Of a stretch of DNA of 64,000 bases, positions 53,040-62,187 are shown piece by piece (position 1 is the stretch's first letter; every line of letters begins with the position of its first letter). The notes below the pieces were generated by a model that worked only from the letters and a program-made list of their open reading frames with translations, did no database searches and had not been told where the DNA came from. The stretch is taken from contig NZ_JACXAG020000001.1 in NCBI RefSeq assembly GCF_014773435.2, positions 248,001 through 312,000 of the forward strand. The letters are read 5' to 3'. The translations under genes and the position numbers were made by a program. Source of the DNA: Polycladospora coralii. GTDB lineage: Bacteria; Bacillota; Bacilli; Thermoactinomycetales; Thermoactinomycetaceae.

Positions 53040-53364
53040 CTAGACAGGGAATGCAGATAGCGCTTTACCTATATTGATGGCTCCATTTAAGTCCGCATGA
53101 CAGATATAACCACACTGCTTACACTTAAGCCACACGCCAAGTAATCGGGATCGCAAGATACCCCTTCTTTTTCTTTTGATATCGTTTCCATCTATGATTT
53201 TGTCCAGCCACGCGACTGGGAACGAACGCCGATACGCTTTCCAAGCGTAGGAAAAGAGACGGTATCAATCTTTAAGTTTTGATTGTTGAAGCAACACCCT
53301 ATTTTGCGAAAAGTTTTCGTATGCTGCTTCTTCGTTTGAGTAAACGCAGTGTGATCGTAGTCAT
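53040..53364 (-). pseudogene. tnpB: tnpB remnant with internal deletion and frameshifts
   Basis: Starts 4 bases after the tnpA stop with MTTITLRLL, the TnpB opening, then stops; another frame continues FRKIGCCFNNQNLKIDTV, and a third gives the C-terminal zinc finger and final helix LKCKQCGYICHADLNGAINIG and ends TAG 53040. About 200 residues with most of the RuvC-like nuclease are missing. It therefore cannot code for an active RNA-guided nuclease, though the 3' RNA part may persist. Confidence 0.8.
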
Positions 53365-53368
53365 CGGT

Positions 53369-53767
53369 TCACCCTCTTTTTTTCTGTGCTTCAACATAAC
53401 GTTTAATCGTGTCACGGGATACATTTTCTGCTGTACTAACAAAGAAAGAACGTGTCCAAAGGCTTTGTAGATGAGACAAATGTTTAAGTTCTTGTCTTAA
53501 GCGTCTTGAAGTCACGCCTTTCACTCTTGCCATGATATCTGATGGAGAATCGGTGGGTAGAGCGTTCAAAAACAAGTGACAATGATCGGGCATGACTTCC
53601 ATCGCCACAATAACCCACTGATTCTCCTCACAAATCTCTGTCACTAATTGCTTGAATCGTTCTTCTACTTTGTTCACCAGTACTTTTCTTCGATAGCGTG
53701 GGCAGAAAACAAAATGATAATGGATAAGAGATACAGTCGTTTGAGTTCTTCGATATGCTTGTTCCAT
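53369..53767 (-). CDS. tnpA: IS200/IS605-type transposase TnpA (Y1 HUH)
   Basis: A 132-residue single-strand transposase. The HUH motif is MPDHCHLFL (His62, His64) and the catalytic tyrosine is Tyr124 in IKRYVEAQKKRG. Length and sequence (LIHYHFVFCPRYRRKVL, WTRSFFVSTAENVSRDTI) fit a full-length family member. No obvious lesion was found, so it may still work on intact ends elsewhere in the genome, although its own element is damaged. Adjacent to a broken tnpB. Confidence 0.93.
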   Translation of the reverse strand: MEQAYRRTQTTVSLIHYHFVFCPRYRRKVLVNKVEERFKQLVTEICEENQWVIVAMEVMPDHCHLFLNALPTDSPSDIMARVKGVTSRRLRQELKHLSHLQSLWTRSFFVSTAENVSRDTIKRYVEAQKKRG

Positions 53768-53849
53768 AATGGCATTGTATCAACTTAATTGTTATACAGC
53801 AACATTCAAACCAAAAATAAAAGCAACGCTGTCTTTTATCCCACGATTG

Positions 53850-54130
53850 AATTTAGTCAGCCAAATTCTGTAAGAAGTCATGACGAGCGTTTACATTCTT
53901 CTCGTGGATACGAGCCACTTTGATTGTACCGTTTGACTAGTTCCAAAGTAACGGTACCACCTAATTTGTCCATCGTGAAGGGATACCCTAACTTAACGCG
54001 TTTGATGTATATCCCTTGAGTTGCTTGGTGAACTTGACTGTTCCAAATTGGGGATCGCATGGTAGAAGCAAATATCCATGTTCGAGCATAATCTCTCTAC
54101 TTGAAATCGTTGTTCCCAGTTCTCTAGCCT
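53850..54130 (-). pseudogene. Possible second tnpB fragment upstream of tnpA
   Basis: In one minus-strand frame KVARIHEKNVNARHDFLQNL (53860-53921) fits the TnpB helix usually written KVARLHEKIANQRKDFLHKL. Frames around it are broken by stops. If right, this is a relic of an older TnpB element next to the newer one, or the region moved during decay. The 60-residue open frame at 53878-54060 overlaps it and is not believed to be a gene. Confidence 0.4.
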
Positions 54131-54396
54131 TTGCAATCGATCACTTTAGATGATTGTTAAAATGATTGCCTATTTCTAATTTTACGATAAATATCAGATG
54201 AAATATGCCAATATAATAGAAAGACAAAAGCATATTAAAAGATGATCAGACTTGTAAGGCTTCCATCGTCTAACGCCCCTAGAAAGTGCCAGTGGTATGC
54301 TCATTGACACCCTTTTAGACAAATTTATGGTTTTTCTGGCTTGCAATGATATAATAACTCCTATTGTACGGATCGTCTAAGAGGAGGTATTTATAG

Positions 54397-55167
54397 ATGT
54401 TTAAGTATTTATATCACTTTACTTATCAACAAGCTTTCGCTTGTATTTTCCCAGCATCCATTTTCCTCATTTTAGCGCTCTCTAATCTCATCTCAATTCC
54501 AGGACTCTATCGGTACGATTTCATACTCATCCTCTGTATAGTCGTCCAATTCCTCATGATTATCACTGGTCTTGAAACGAAAGCAGAATTAAAAGTTATC
54601 TTATTTTTTCACATCATCGGACTGATGTTGGAGCTTTTTAAGGTACAAATGGGATCATGGTCTTATCCAGAGCCAGCGTGGTCAAAATTTTATGGTGTCC
54701 CGCTATATAGTGGATTTATGTATGCAAGTGTTGCCAGTTACTTGTGTCTAGCATGGAAAAGACTTGATGTGAAGCTTGTAGCTTGGCCAAATCGTTTGAT
54801 CACTGGGCTTACGGGACTAGTCATCTATATTAACTTTTTTACGCATCACTATATTTATGATCTGAGGTGGCTTTTGATTATCGTGCTAACATGGTGTTTC
54901 CGCAAATCAGTTGTCCACTTCTTTGTACATAACAAGTGGTTTAAAATGCCGATATTATTATCTTTTGTTTTGATTGGATTTTTCATTTGGATTGCTGAGA
55001 ATATTGCTACTTTCTTTGGGGCATGGAAATACCCAAATCAATCCATTTCCTGGGAGATTGTCGATATGGCTAAGATCAGTTCGTGGTCGTTACTGATTAT
55101 AGTCAGTTTTTTAATTGTAGCCCAACGCAAACAGTTGACAAAAGCTCCTATAAAAAAAGCGTCTTAA
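54397..55167 (+). CDS. DUF817 membrane protein (YoaT-like)
   Basis: A 256-residue membrane protein with about seven or eight helices. DUF817 features: ELKVILFFHIIGLMLELFKVQMGSWSYPE, KFYGVPLYSGFMYASVASYL, FFTHHYIYDLRW (HH...D), and WIAENIATFFGAWKYPNQ. These paired histidines and acids in membrane segments hint at a metalloenzyme-like site, but the function is unknown. AAGAGGAGG lies 10 bases before the ATG. It follows the IS relic and may have come in with it. Confidence 0.88.
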   Translation: MFKYLYHFTYQQAFACIFPASIFLILALSNLISIPGLYRYDFILILCIVVQFLMIITGLETKAELKVILFFHIIGLMLELFKVQMGSWSYPEPAWSKFYGVPLYSGFMYASVASYLCLAWKRLDVKLVAWPNRLITGLTGLVIYINFFTHHYIYDLRWLLIIVLTWCFRKSVVHFFVHNKWFKMPILLSFVLIGFFIWIAENIATFFGAWKYPNQSISWEIVDMAKISSWSLLIIVSFLIVAQRKQLTKAPIKKAS

Positions 55168-55216
55168 TCCCTTAGCATGCTTCGACGTACTCATTTTTGA
55201 AACGGCAAAGCATGCT

Positions 55217-56125
55217 TTAAAACTGTAAATCTGCTACAACGCCAGCATGATCTGACGGCCAACAGCGTAATAGTATATCTTTTTTACATGTATTTCCTAC
55301 TAAACCGACATGTTGAATGTGGAATTTCCCTCGAATAAAAATGAAATCAATTCTTCGATCTAACTTCGATCTCCTATTTTTTAAGTCTGCGTCTTGACAA
55401 CACGTGTTCCCACCTTTTCCTCTTTTCGCCTTCCACACATCTTTATACCCACTTTGTATATATAACTGATAAGGTGCTTGCTTGCTCTGACTTTCCTGAA
55501 AGTTAAAATCTCCTAAAATGATCGTCGGTAGAGAAGTTTGATTTGCTTTCCGCAATAATTCAACTGCTTGTTGCTTACGTACTTGTTCCGATATAAACTC
55601 TAAATGTGTATTAACCAGTCGAAAGGGCTTGCCATCATACAAAATATCAGCAGATTGCCAGCTTCGATATGATTTTACAGGAAAACCACCCAAATTGGCC
55701 GTTGCTAAATGATCAAAATGTCCACCTTGTACATTCTGGTATCGAATTCGTGAAGAGATACGCCCCAATATAACGTCATGATCAATCAATGTATTTTGAT
55801 TTTGAACAACGACGCGATAGCATAACCCTTTCTTTTCAAGTAATTGGATCAATCGGGTAATCAAATTTGCTTTTTTCGTATAGGGAGGCATCTCAGGCCA
55901 GATGCTAACTTCCTGCAAACCAATAAAATCAGGATGATAGTGTGCAATCTCTTCTACAATTCTTTGTAAACGCAAATATATATTTCCAGTCACCAATTGC
56001 TCCATTAGCACCTTTAAGTTCTTCTTAAAGTCTTGTGGCGAGGTTTCATTTAATAACTGAATCGCTAAGCCAATATAAATATTCCAGGTCATAACTCTAA
56101 CTGAATTTTTACTATTTTTAGACAT
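55217..56125 (-). CDS. Endonuclease/exonuclease/phosphatase-family hydrolase
   Basis: A 302-residue protein of the DNase I/sphingomyelinase fold. Motifs: VMTWNIYIG (Asn), IGLQEV (catalytic Glu), NTHLEF (His), ILGDFNF (Asp, Asn), and the end WPSDHAGVVADL (Asp-His). It lacks a signal peptide, so it probably acts inside the cell on a phosphodiester or phosphoester substrate. ATG 56125 follows AAGGGTGA; ATG 56140 is the alternative. It lies between DUF817 and comN, outside the conserved sec-spoVB order. Confidence 0.82.
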   Translation of the reverse strand: MSKNSKNSVRVMTWNIYIGLAIQLLNETSPQDFKKNLKVLMEQLVTGNIYLRLQRIVEEIAHYHPDFIGLQEVSIWPEMPPYTKKANLITRLIQLLEKKGLCYRVVVQNQNTLIDHDVILGRISSRIRYQNVQGGHFDHLATANLGGFPVKSYRSWQSADILYDGKPFRLVNTHLEFISEQVRKQQAVELLRKANQTSLPTIILGDFNFQESQSKQAPYQLYIQSGYKDVWKAKRGKGGNTCCQDADLKNRRSKLDRRIDFIFIRGKFHIQHVGLVGNTCKKDILLRCWPSDHAGVVADLQF

Positions 56126-56224
56126 TTCATCACCCTTCATACTTTTAGATATCCTATTTATATGTTGTACTTTTTAAAATGCATCGTACATATACACAAA
56201 AGAGCTGAAGGTTATTTATAACCC

Positions 56225-56539
56225 TCAGCTCTTTTGTGTATGACTTTCTTCTTCTGGATCCTTATATACGGACAACATCAACCAATTCATAAAGCGATTT
56301 GCTTTCAGCGACATGATATCATTTACTAACTTATTCAACCGTGGCCAGCCTCGTCTATAATCTTCAGAAACACAAGCCCATACTTGTTCTCCTGTAATAT
56401 TTTCATATCCATACATATTAAATTCCGCTGCTTTACTATTACATAAATCTTCGATACAACGCATCACTTCATCTTGTTCTAATAGCTCACCTTGCTGTTG
56501 GTGTTCAGCATCGACAGATTTCAAAAAAGATTCTCGCAT
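56225..56539 (-). CDS. comN: Post-transcriptional regulator ComN
   Basis: A 104-residue small protein. EVMRCIEDLCNSKAAEFNMYGYENITGEQVWACV and ADWRRGWP-like EDYRRGWPRLNKLVNDIMSLKANRFMNWLMLSVYK match the ComN family (PF13797). In Bacillus subtilis ComN controls competence by acting on comE mRNA after transcription and sits between secDF and spoVB; here it also lies next to spoVB. Start ATG 56539 is behind AAGGAGAGGG. Divergent from spoVB. Confidence 0.88.
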   Translation of the reverse strand: MRESFLKSVDAEHQQQGELLEQDEVMRCIEDLCNSKAAEFNMYGYENITGEQVWACVSEDYRRGWPRLNKLVNDIMSLKANRFMNWLMLSVYKDPEEESHTQKS

Positions 56540-56655
56540 TATCTCTACCCTCTCCTTTCACCACTCACTTTGCTAAAAAATTATTGGTATGCTTCCGTCA
56601 GACAAGTCATAGCTTGTATTAAGATCGTCTATCTGCTGAGGAGGTGAACATCCCC

Positions 56656-58248
56656 TTGAACAAACAAAGCTTTCTGCACGGAACCTTGATTTTAGTTGGT
56701 GCAGGTTTTTTAACTAAAATACTTGGATTCATCTATCGCATTGCACTTTCACGTATTATCGGTGACGAAGGTATGGGGTTGTTTCAGATGGCATTCCCCA
56801 TTCTGATTTTTACAATCGTCGTCACAACTGCCGGCTTACCCGTCGCCATCTCAAAACTGGTTTCAGAAGCAGAAGCCAAGGGAGAAAGTCACCGCATCAG
56901 ATCTATTCTCATTGTATCGATCGTCATTGTGTTCATCACAAGTATTACCGTTACGGCTCTCGTATTGATCACCGCACCCTTGATTGCTTCTACCCTACTT
57001 ACGGATGCACGGGCCATTTATTCGCTACTAGGGATCGCACCTATCATACCCATCATTGCTATCTCTTCCATTTTCCGCGGATATTTCCAGGGAAGGCAAA
57101 ACATGAGCCCCTATGCCATTTCTACTATTATAGAACAAATGGTGCGCATTTTCACTGTCCTTCTCCTTGCACATTATCTCTTACCATTTGGGATCGAGTA
57201 TGCGGCAGCTGGAGCAATGATTGGAATGGTTATCGGAGAATTCACAGGAATGTTTTATTTACTCTATTCTTTCAAAAAAGATCCCACTCGTCCAGTACTA
57301 AATTTAGGGAAAAGAAATGCTCGAAGTAGACTAAGCGCAATGGCGCACATCAAAACGTTAAAAAAGACGTTATCCGATTTATTACGCTTAGCTTTACCTG
57401 TAACCGCTAGTCGCTTAGTGGGTTCGTTTGCCTATGCCATTGAACCGATCGTTGTCGCCCAGAGTTTAGCTCTTGCTGGCATTACAGCAAGTGCTACGAC
57501 CGCTTTATACGGACAGCTTGAAGGAATGGCAGTACCCATTGTTTTTTTTCCAGCATTTATCACTTATGCCTTATCGGTTTCATTAGTACCCGCGGTAAGT
57601 GAAGCTGCTGCCCAAAATCAGCATCACCTAGTCGAATATCGGCTACAGCAAGCCCTTCGTCTCTCTCTCGTAGTTGGAGCACCTTGTTCACTCTTAATCT
57701 ACTTTTTAGCTGAACCATTATCTATCCTACTATTTAAACAAAGTGAGGTCGCACATCTCATGCAAATCATGGCTCCCTTCGCCATCCTTTATTACTTACA
57801 AGGCCCACTCTCTTCTGTTTTACAAGGCCTTGATCGTGCCCCAGCAGCGATGAAAAACACCATTATCGGTGCACTTATAAAAACCGCCCTCATTTTTGTA
57901 CTTGCTTCAAGACCTGAGCTGGGCATTGATGGTGTTGCGCTCGCAGTCAATGCGGGTATTATAATTGTTACCATTTTGCATTTTATCAGTATTTTAAAAT
58001 CGATCCCCTTTTCTCTCCATATAAACGAATTAGCACGACTGTTCTTATCCATCATGATTTCAGGTATCGTCACCTATTTCTGTGTCAATACCCATCATGA
58101 CTCTTTAATGATCAAAGTTTTAATCACCACGTTTTTTAGTCTGTTCGTCTATTTACTTTGCATTATGTTATTTGCTGTAATCAAACAAGATGATGTGAAG
58201 CGAATTCCGTACATCGGCAAGCCGTTATGCTACTTTCTTCCTAGATAA
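56656..58248 (+). CDS. spoVB: Stage V sporulation protein B / MOP-superfamily flippase
   Basis: 530 residues with about 14 helices (MATE/MOP fold). Resemblance to SpoVB is clear: MNKQSFLHGTLILVGAGFLTKILGF, GLFQMAFP, TTAGLPVAISKLVSEAEAKG, PIIPIIAISSIFRGYFQGRQNM, GIEYAAAGAMIG, and LYYLQGPLSSVLQGLDRAP. Presumably it moves lipid-linked cortex precursors in the forespore outer membrane. TTG 56656, eight bases after AGGAGGTGA, is preferred to GTG 56644 that lies inside the site. It is divergent from comN, with yrbG convergent behind it. Confidence 0.9.
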   Translation: MNKQSFLHGTLILVGAGFLTKILGFIYRIALSRIIGDEGMGLFQMAFPILIFTIVVTTAGLPVAISKLVSEAEAKGESHRIRSILIVSIVIVFITSITVTALVLITAPLIASTLLTDARAIYSLLGIAPIIPIIAISSIFRGYFQGRQNMSPYAISTIIEQMVRIFTVLLLAHYLLPFGIEYAAAGAMIGMVIGEFTGMFYLLYSFKKDPTRPVLNLGKRNARSRLSAMAHIKTLKKTLSDLLRLALPVTASRLVGSFAYAIEPIVVAQSLALAGITASATTALYGQLEGMAVPIVFFPAFITYALSVSLVPAVSEAAAQNQHHLVEYRLQQALRLSLVVGAPCSLLIYFLAEPLSILLFKQSEVAHLMQIMAPFAILYYLQGPLSSVLQGLDRAPAAMKNTIIGALIKTALIFVLASRPELGIDGVALAVNAGIIIVTILHFISILKSIPFSLHINELARLFLSIMISGIVTYFCVNTHHDSLMIKVLITTFFSLFVYLLCIMLFAVIKQDDVKRIPYIGKPLCYFLPR

Positions 58249-58254
58249 GATCCA

Positions 58255-58950
58255 TTAATCTTCTTCATTCTTGCCTTTAGCATCAACAAACAACTCACCT
58301 TTATGATCAATACTCGCATATAAAATTTCTTTAAAATCTTTATATCCCTGTGTTTGAATTTGATTTTTTAGCCAAAAAATTGTTTTCCCAATAAGACGTA
58401 GGCCATCCTCTCTTACTTTTCCGTCCAGAATGAGGATTGTAGGCATATTAAAAGGTACCAAGGGATGATTGAGCGGCACATCTTCTTTTTCTATGAAGTT
58501 TTTTTCTTCTTTTTTAAAAACACTGAGCTTACCTGAAGTTTCCAAGATCGCAAACTCGACATCACGCACATCAGGAATACTTTTCTCCCTTAATTGCGTC
58601 ATCAGATCCTCTAAATTATAGCGCGCCTTTGACATTTCTTTTTCTTGTAGTTCGCCATGTTTAATTAAATAAACTGGCTCTCCATCCACAATTTGGCGGA
58701 TACGTTCGCTTTTTAGAGATAGATAGGCGATGACCAATTGTAACCCAGCTAAGGTAGCAATTGGAACAATGGCATGCATCAATCCTTCATCTGCTTTTTC
58801 AATCACCATTGCAGACATATCCGCGATGAGAAAATAGACAATTAAGTCAAAGATAGACAGTTTCCCTATTTCACGTTTTCCCATCACACGCATGACAACA
58901 ATAATGAAAAAATAAATGAAAACTGTCCGTAAAAAAATCGTCCACAACAT
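58255..58950 (-). CDS. yrbG: DUF421 membrane protein YrbG
   Basis: A 231-residue protein with three N-terminal helices (about 5-22, 32-50, 59-78) followed by two alpha/beta DUF421 domains. Typical strings: FLRTVFIYFFIIVVMRVMGKREIGKLSIFDLIVYFLIADMSA, YNLEDLMTQLREKSIPDVRDVEFAILETSGKLSVFKKE. It belongs to the YetF/YrbG group, which in spore-formers includes SpoVAF-like germination partners. Position beside spoVB is the conserved one. ATG start; convergent with spoVB at 6 bp. Confidence 0.9.
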   Translation of the reverse strand: MLWTIFLRTVFIYFFIIVVMRVMGKREIGKLSIFDLIVYFLIADMSAMVIEKADEGLMHAIVPIATLAGLQLVIAYLSLKSERIRQIVDGEPVYLIKHGELQEKEMSKARYNLEDLMTQLREKSIPDVRDVEFAILETSGKLSVFKKEEKNFIEKEDVPLNHPLVPFNMPTILILDGKVREDGLRLIGKTIFWLKNQIQTQGYKDFKEILYASIDHKGELFVDAKGKNEED

Positions 58951-59048
58951 GGATATCCCCCTCTAGGCGTGGCGAGTTGCATGATTATCTTCTATCATTC
59001 CGTTACGCTAATTGGCGACCAATTTGATCTTTCGAATGGGCTCAGCCC

Positions 59049-59066
59049 CCCACTTCTATAAGTGGG
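59049..59066. repeat. Hairpin CCCACTT-CTAT-AAGTGGG
   Basis: A perfect 7-bp hairpin with a 4-nt loop between yrbG and yrzE. It resembles the subterminal hairpins recognised by IS200/IS605 TnpA, so it may be an end left by a lost element. It could also be an ordinary leader hairpin. Confidence 0.35.
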
Positions 59067-59201
59067 ACTTCTCCCCTTGATTCCCCATACACTACCGTGA
59101 GCCTCCCTATTTTTTCCTTATTCTTAAATTTTATGAGTGTATGCACGATGAATAAATCGTGATTTTCACACATAACATGTACAAAAAAAGGAAGTGGTCA
59201 T

Positions 59202-59579
59202 ATGGCGGAGTACAAGTCTAAACTGCGTTCTCCATTGTTATTAGGACAACTCATCATTTGGGGCATCATCACACTCACTTCATTTTTTATTGCTTTCTTA
59301 CTGCGCTACACTTCGTTTGAATCTGTCCAAGTTCCCATGTTAGCTTATGCCACTAATTTCGTATCCTTATTATTAGGTGGTTTTATTTCAGGACGTTTCG
59401 CTCGTGCAAAAGGATGGTTGTATGGTGGGATACAAGGCATCATTTATGCACTTCTACTCGTCATCATCGGATTTCTCGCATTTGATACTTCTTTAATCAT
59501 TAACCCTCTTCTTTTCACGATTTGTGCTTTTGGGTTAAGTGCCATCGGAGGAATCGTCGGCGTTAATACTACCAAGTGA
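59202..59579 (+). CDS. yrzE: TIGR04086-family membrane protein YrzE
   Basis: A 125-residue, four-helix protein. The family pattern is seen: an N-terminal amphipathic stretch, FFIAFLLRYTSFES, then LAYATNFVSLLLGGFISGRFARAKGWLYGGIQGIIYALLL and a glycine-rich last helix (GLSAIGGIVGVNTTK). The role is unknown. In Bacillus subtilis yrzE lies close to yrbG and spoVB, the same as here. The start follows AAAAGGAAG. No obvious promoter was fixed. Confidence 0.85.
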   Translation: MAEYKSKLRSPLLLGQLIIWGIITLTSFFIAFLLRYTSFESVQVPMLAYATNFVSLLLGGFISGRFARAKGWLYGGIQGIIYALLLVIIGFLAFDTSLIINPLLFTICAFGLSAIGGIVGVNTTK

Positions 59580-59586
59580 ATGCAAT

Positions 59587-59612
59587 AAAAAAAGCCTGCC
59601 AAATTGGCAAGC
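59587..59612 (-). terminator. Terminator for the RimJ-like acetyltransferase
   Basis: GCTTGCCAA/TTGGCAGGC stem with one mismatch, followed on the minus strand by TTTTTTT (complement of 59587-59593). 23 bp after the stop. Confidence 0.8.
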
Positions 59613-59634
59613 CCTTCAAAATCCCGTCTTAATG

Positions 59635-60201
59635 CTAAGAGAGGGATTTTTGTTTATGTGTCCATTCTTCCTTTAGTATTCCCATGATAATGCGATCGTA
59701 AGCGTTTCCATTTCTTAATACAGCCGAACGCATACGACCTTCTTCCTTAAATCCTACTTTTTTGTAGACCTTTAGAGCCCGTGCGTTATAAGAAATCACA
59801 TCAAGCCCTACTCGATTTAAATTCAATTCATGAAAAGCGTATTTGAGGATAAGACGCATGGCATCAGTGCCATACCCCTGATCTCGTTCACTTCCCTCTC
59901 CAATTCCAATCGCAATTAAAGCAACTTGATTGTTCCATTCAAATGAGTGAAGTGCAATAAACCCAACTAATCGATCATCATTTAAGGTACGAATCCTAAA
60001 CTGAATACCATTATGATCTTTCATTCCAGTTCGATCTTTATTTTCCAATTCATGAATGGTAACAGGTACAGCCATATCCGTATCAATCTCCCGCAAAAAT
60101 TGCGCATCGGAAAACCACTTACTCATTTGTTCTGCATCATCTGCTTGAAAGGGAGCTAGTCTTACCTTATCTCCGTGGAATAGCGACTTGTATAGTGTCA
60201 T
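59635..60201 (-). CDS. GNAT acetyltransferase, RimJ/RimL type
   Basis: A 188-residue N-acetyltransferase of GCN5 fold. Acetyl-CoA site in GIGEGSERDQGYGTDAMRLILKYAFHELNLNRVGLDVISYNARALKVYKKVGF, the motif A/B arrangement of RimJ-like enzymes with the N.RA...Y.K.GF end. The substrate is unknown (amino terminus, small amine or antibiotic). Start ATG 60201. Single gene with its own terminator, lying between yrzE and the acyl-CoA ligase. Confidence 0.88.
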   Translation of the reverse strand: MTLYKSLFHGDKVRLAPFQADDAEQMSKWFSDAQFLREIDTDMAVPVTIHELENKDRTGMKDHNGIQFRIRTLNDDRLVGFIALHSFEWNNQVALIAIGIGEGSERDQGYGTDAMRLILKYAFHELNLNRVGLDVISYNARALKVYKKVGFKEEGRMRSAVLRNGNAYDRIIMGILKEEWTHKQKSLS

Positions 60202-60292
60202 ATTTTATACTCCTAGTCTATATATTATCACCTCTAGCTTCTAAAGCGGTTTTTGCCATCATATTCTTCACTCCTAATCTTAATGAATTCAT

Positions 60293-61921
60293 TTATTTTA
60301 CTGTATGTTCTTCCCAATTCCAATCTTGATATTGTTCTCTGAGTGCTCGTTTTAAAAACTTCCCAGCTGATGATCTAGGGATTTCTTTAACAAATACATA
60401 ACTATCTGGCAACATCCATTTTTCAAACTTGCTATTCAAAAATGCATTTAATTCTGCTGGTGTAGTAGTATGATCTTGATGTAGTACAACCACCATAAGG
60501 GGACGTTCTTGCCACTTCGGATGCGGGATGCCAACGGCAGCAGCTTCGGCTACGGCAGGATGACCCATTAAGGTATTCTCTAATGCGACGGAGCTAATCC
60601 ATTCTCCCCCTGATTTAATTAAGTCTTTCGTTCGGTCGACGATCGTTACATATCCGTCTTCATTGATCGTCACCATATCTCCAGTCTTAAACCACCCATC
60701 TGCCGTCCAATTATGATCACGATCTTGCTCTTTATAATAACTCGCTGCGATCCATGGACCACGTACTTCTAATTCTCCAATCGAGTTTTCATCCCACGGC
60801 AACGCTTTCCCATCTCGGCACACCCGTGTATCCACAAAAGGAACTGCATATCCTTGTGTGGCACTTAATTCATATATTTTATCTTCATTTTCATCTAATA
60901 AATTTGACTTTATTCCTGCTGCGGTTCCAAGCGGACTTGTTTCTGTCATCCCCCATGCTTGTCTTAAACGTAGGCCATGCTGATCAAATCCTCGAATTAA
61001 AGCTTCAGCGGCTGCTGATCCCCCTACGACAAGGAGCATGTCATTTTGTAACTTCCATCTGTCCTTCTCTTTATTTAAAGCATGTAAAATCCCCATCCAT
61101 ATCGTAGGCACTCCCGCAGTGATGGTCACTTTTTCTGTCTCAAAGAGATCGAGCAAACTAATGGGATCAAGATGCGGACCTGGAAAAACTTGTTTACTCC
61201 CCACCATAGCACAAGTAAAAGGTAAACCCCAAGCATTGACATGAAACATGGGTACGACTGGGGTTACGACATCTTTTTGCGCCAAAGCCATGCCATCAAG
61301 AAGTGCTGATGAAAAGCAATGTAAGACGATTGAACGATGAGAATAAACAACCCCCTTAGGATTTCCTGTTGTCCCGGAGGTATAACACATTCCAGCTGGA
61401 TCGTTTTCTGTGATCTGTGGATATACAAATTCTCCTGTAGCTAATTTTAATAAATCTTCATATGACTCATATCCAGGCGGTATCGGTTGCCCTGTCAGGG
61501 ATACCACAAATACACGTTCTATCTTTACATGATCTTTTATTTTTTCGTATAAAGGAAGTAAAATATCATCGATGATCAGGAAACGATCTTGCGCATGATT
61601 AATAATATAGGCAATTTCGGAGGGGTGTAAGCGTAAATTTAAAGTATGCAACACACCACCCGATACAGGAATCCCCAGATAAGCTTCCAAATGGGCAAAG
61701 TGATTCCACATTAAGGTTCCAACTCGTTCACCCTTCTGTAGCCCAATTTTTTGCAGTGCTTCTGCTAACTGTCTAGCACGACGATAAAAATCGCCATACG
61801 TATATCGATGTAAAGATTGATCAGGCATCCGACTCACAATCTCGATCGGCGCAAATTGTTTTCCCGCTCTCTCTAAAATATGGTCTAATGTTAACGGATA
61901 ATCCATCATCGTAGCTTTCAA
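60293..61921 (-). CDS. Long-chain fatty-acid-CoA ligase (AMP-forming)
   Basis: A 542-residue ANL-superfamily enzyme that activates a carboxylic acid as the acyl-AMP and transfers it to CoA. Motifs: P-loop YTSGTTGNPKGVVYSHR, WGMTETSPLGT, GWFKTGDMVTI (Asp), TKDLIKSGGEWIS, and the C-terminal catalytic lysine in RSSAGKFLKRAL. Medium- or long-chain acids are likely. TTG 61921 stands seven bases after GGGAGG. A 218-bp MITE-like insert lies just upstream, between this gene and asnB. Confidence 0.92.
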   Translation of the reverse strand: MKATMMDYPLTLDHILERAGKQFAPIEIVSRMPDQSLHRYTYGDFYRRARQLAEALQKIGLQKGERVGTLMWNHFAHLEAYLGIPVSGGVLHTLNLRLHPSEIAYIINHAQDRFLIIDDILLPLYEKIKDHVKIERVFVVSLTGQPIPPGYESYEDLLKLATGEFVYPQITENDPAGMCYTSGTTGNPKGVVYSHRSIVLHCFSSALLDGMALAQKDVVTPVVPMFHVNAWGLPFTCAMVGSKQVFPGPHLDPISLLDLFETEKVTITAGVPTIWMGILHALNKEKDRWKLQNDMLLVVGGSAAAEALIRGFDQHGLRLRQAWGMTETSPLGTAAGIKSNLLDENEDKIYELSATQGYAVPFVDTRVCRDGKALPWDENSIGELEVRGPWIAASYYKEQDRDHNWTADGWFKTGDMVTINEDGYVTIVDRTKDLIKSGGEWISSVALENTLMGHPAVAEAAAVGIPHPKWQERPLMVVVLHQDHTTTPAELNAFLNSKFEKWMLPDSYVFVKEIPRSSAGKFLKRALREQYQDWNWEEHTVK

Positions 61922-61943
61922 GTTAAATCCTCCCTTAGTAAGG

Positions 61944-62183
61944 TGATATCATAGCAATAGTGTTGATTATCCAAATTTAGGAAGTGTATTTTGAGCTTAA
62001 ATGCCTTTGAGCCCTACCTAGCGAAGCCAAAACCTGAAGGAAGAAGCGGACAACCTGTTTGACCGATAGGGAGTTTTGGCAGAGCGGTCTTTTCAGCTGC
62101 TTTGCAAGGCGAAAGTGCATGGAGAGCAAAATACACGACGCTAAAATGGAAAATTTGGCAAATCAACACGCTTGATATCATAG
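61944..62183. mobile_element. MITE-like insertion with 11-bp flanking direct repeats
   Basis: The 11-bp word TGATATCATAG occurs at 61944-61954 and again at 62173-62183, enclosing 218 bp without a gene. The inner ends are imperfect inverted repeats: AGTGTTGATTATCCAAATTT near the left and, read backwards, AGCGTGTTGATTTGCCAAAT near the right, followed by GTGTATTTTG on both sides. A further inner pair, CCAAAAC/GTTTTGG, suggests that the whole insert folds. Non-autonomous transposon (MITE) features; no second copy in this window. Confidence 0.7.
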
Positions 62184-62187
62184 GTAT

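Larger units (their letters stand above)
52900..53860 (-). mobile_element. Decayed IS200/IS605-family element
   Basis: It carries a complete-looking tnpA at 53369-53767, a broken tnpB after it (53040-53364) and a right-end region (52900-53040) with GCGGATGCCAGCGGCTTCAGCTGTGGGCG on the minus strand, similar to the structured 3' ends of tnpB transcripts (omegaRNA). Exact ends cannot be fixed by eye. The insertion separates secD from comN. Confidence 0.75.

Noticed and set aside
53878-54060. 60-codon frame upstream of tnpA
   Set aside because: The better match in this DNA is a TnpB helix in another frame; this frame looks accidental.
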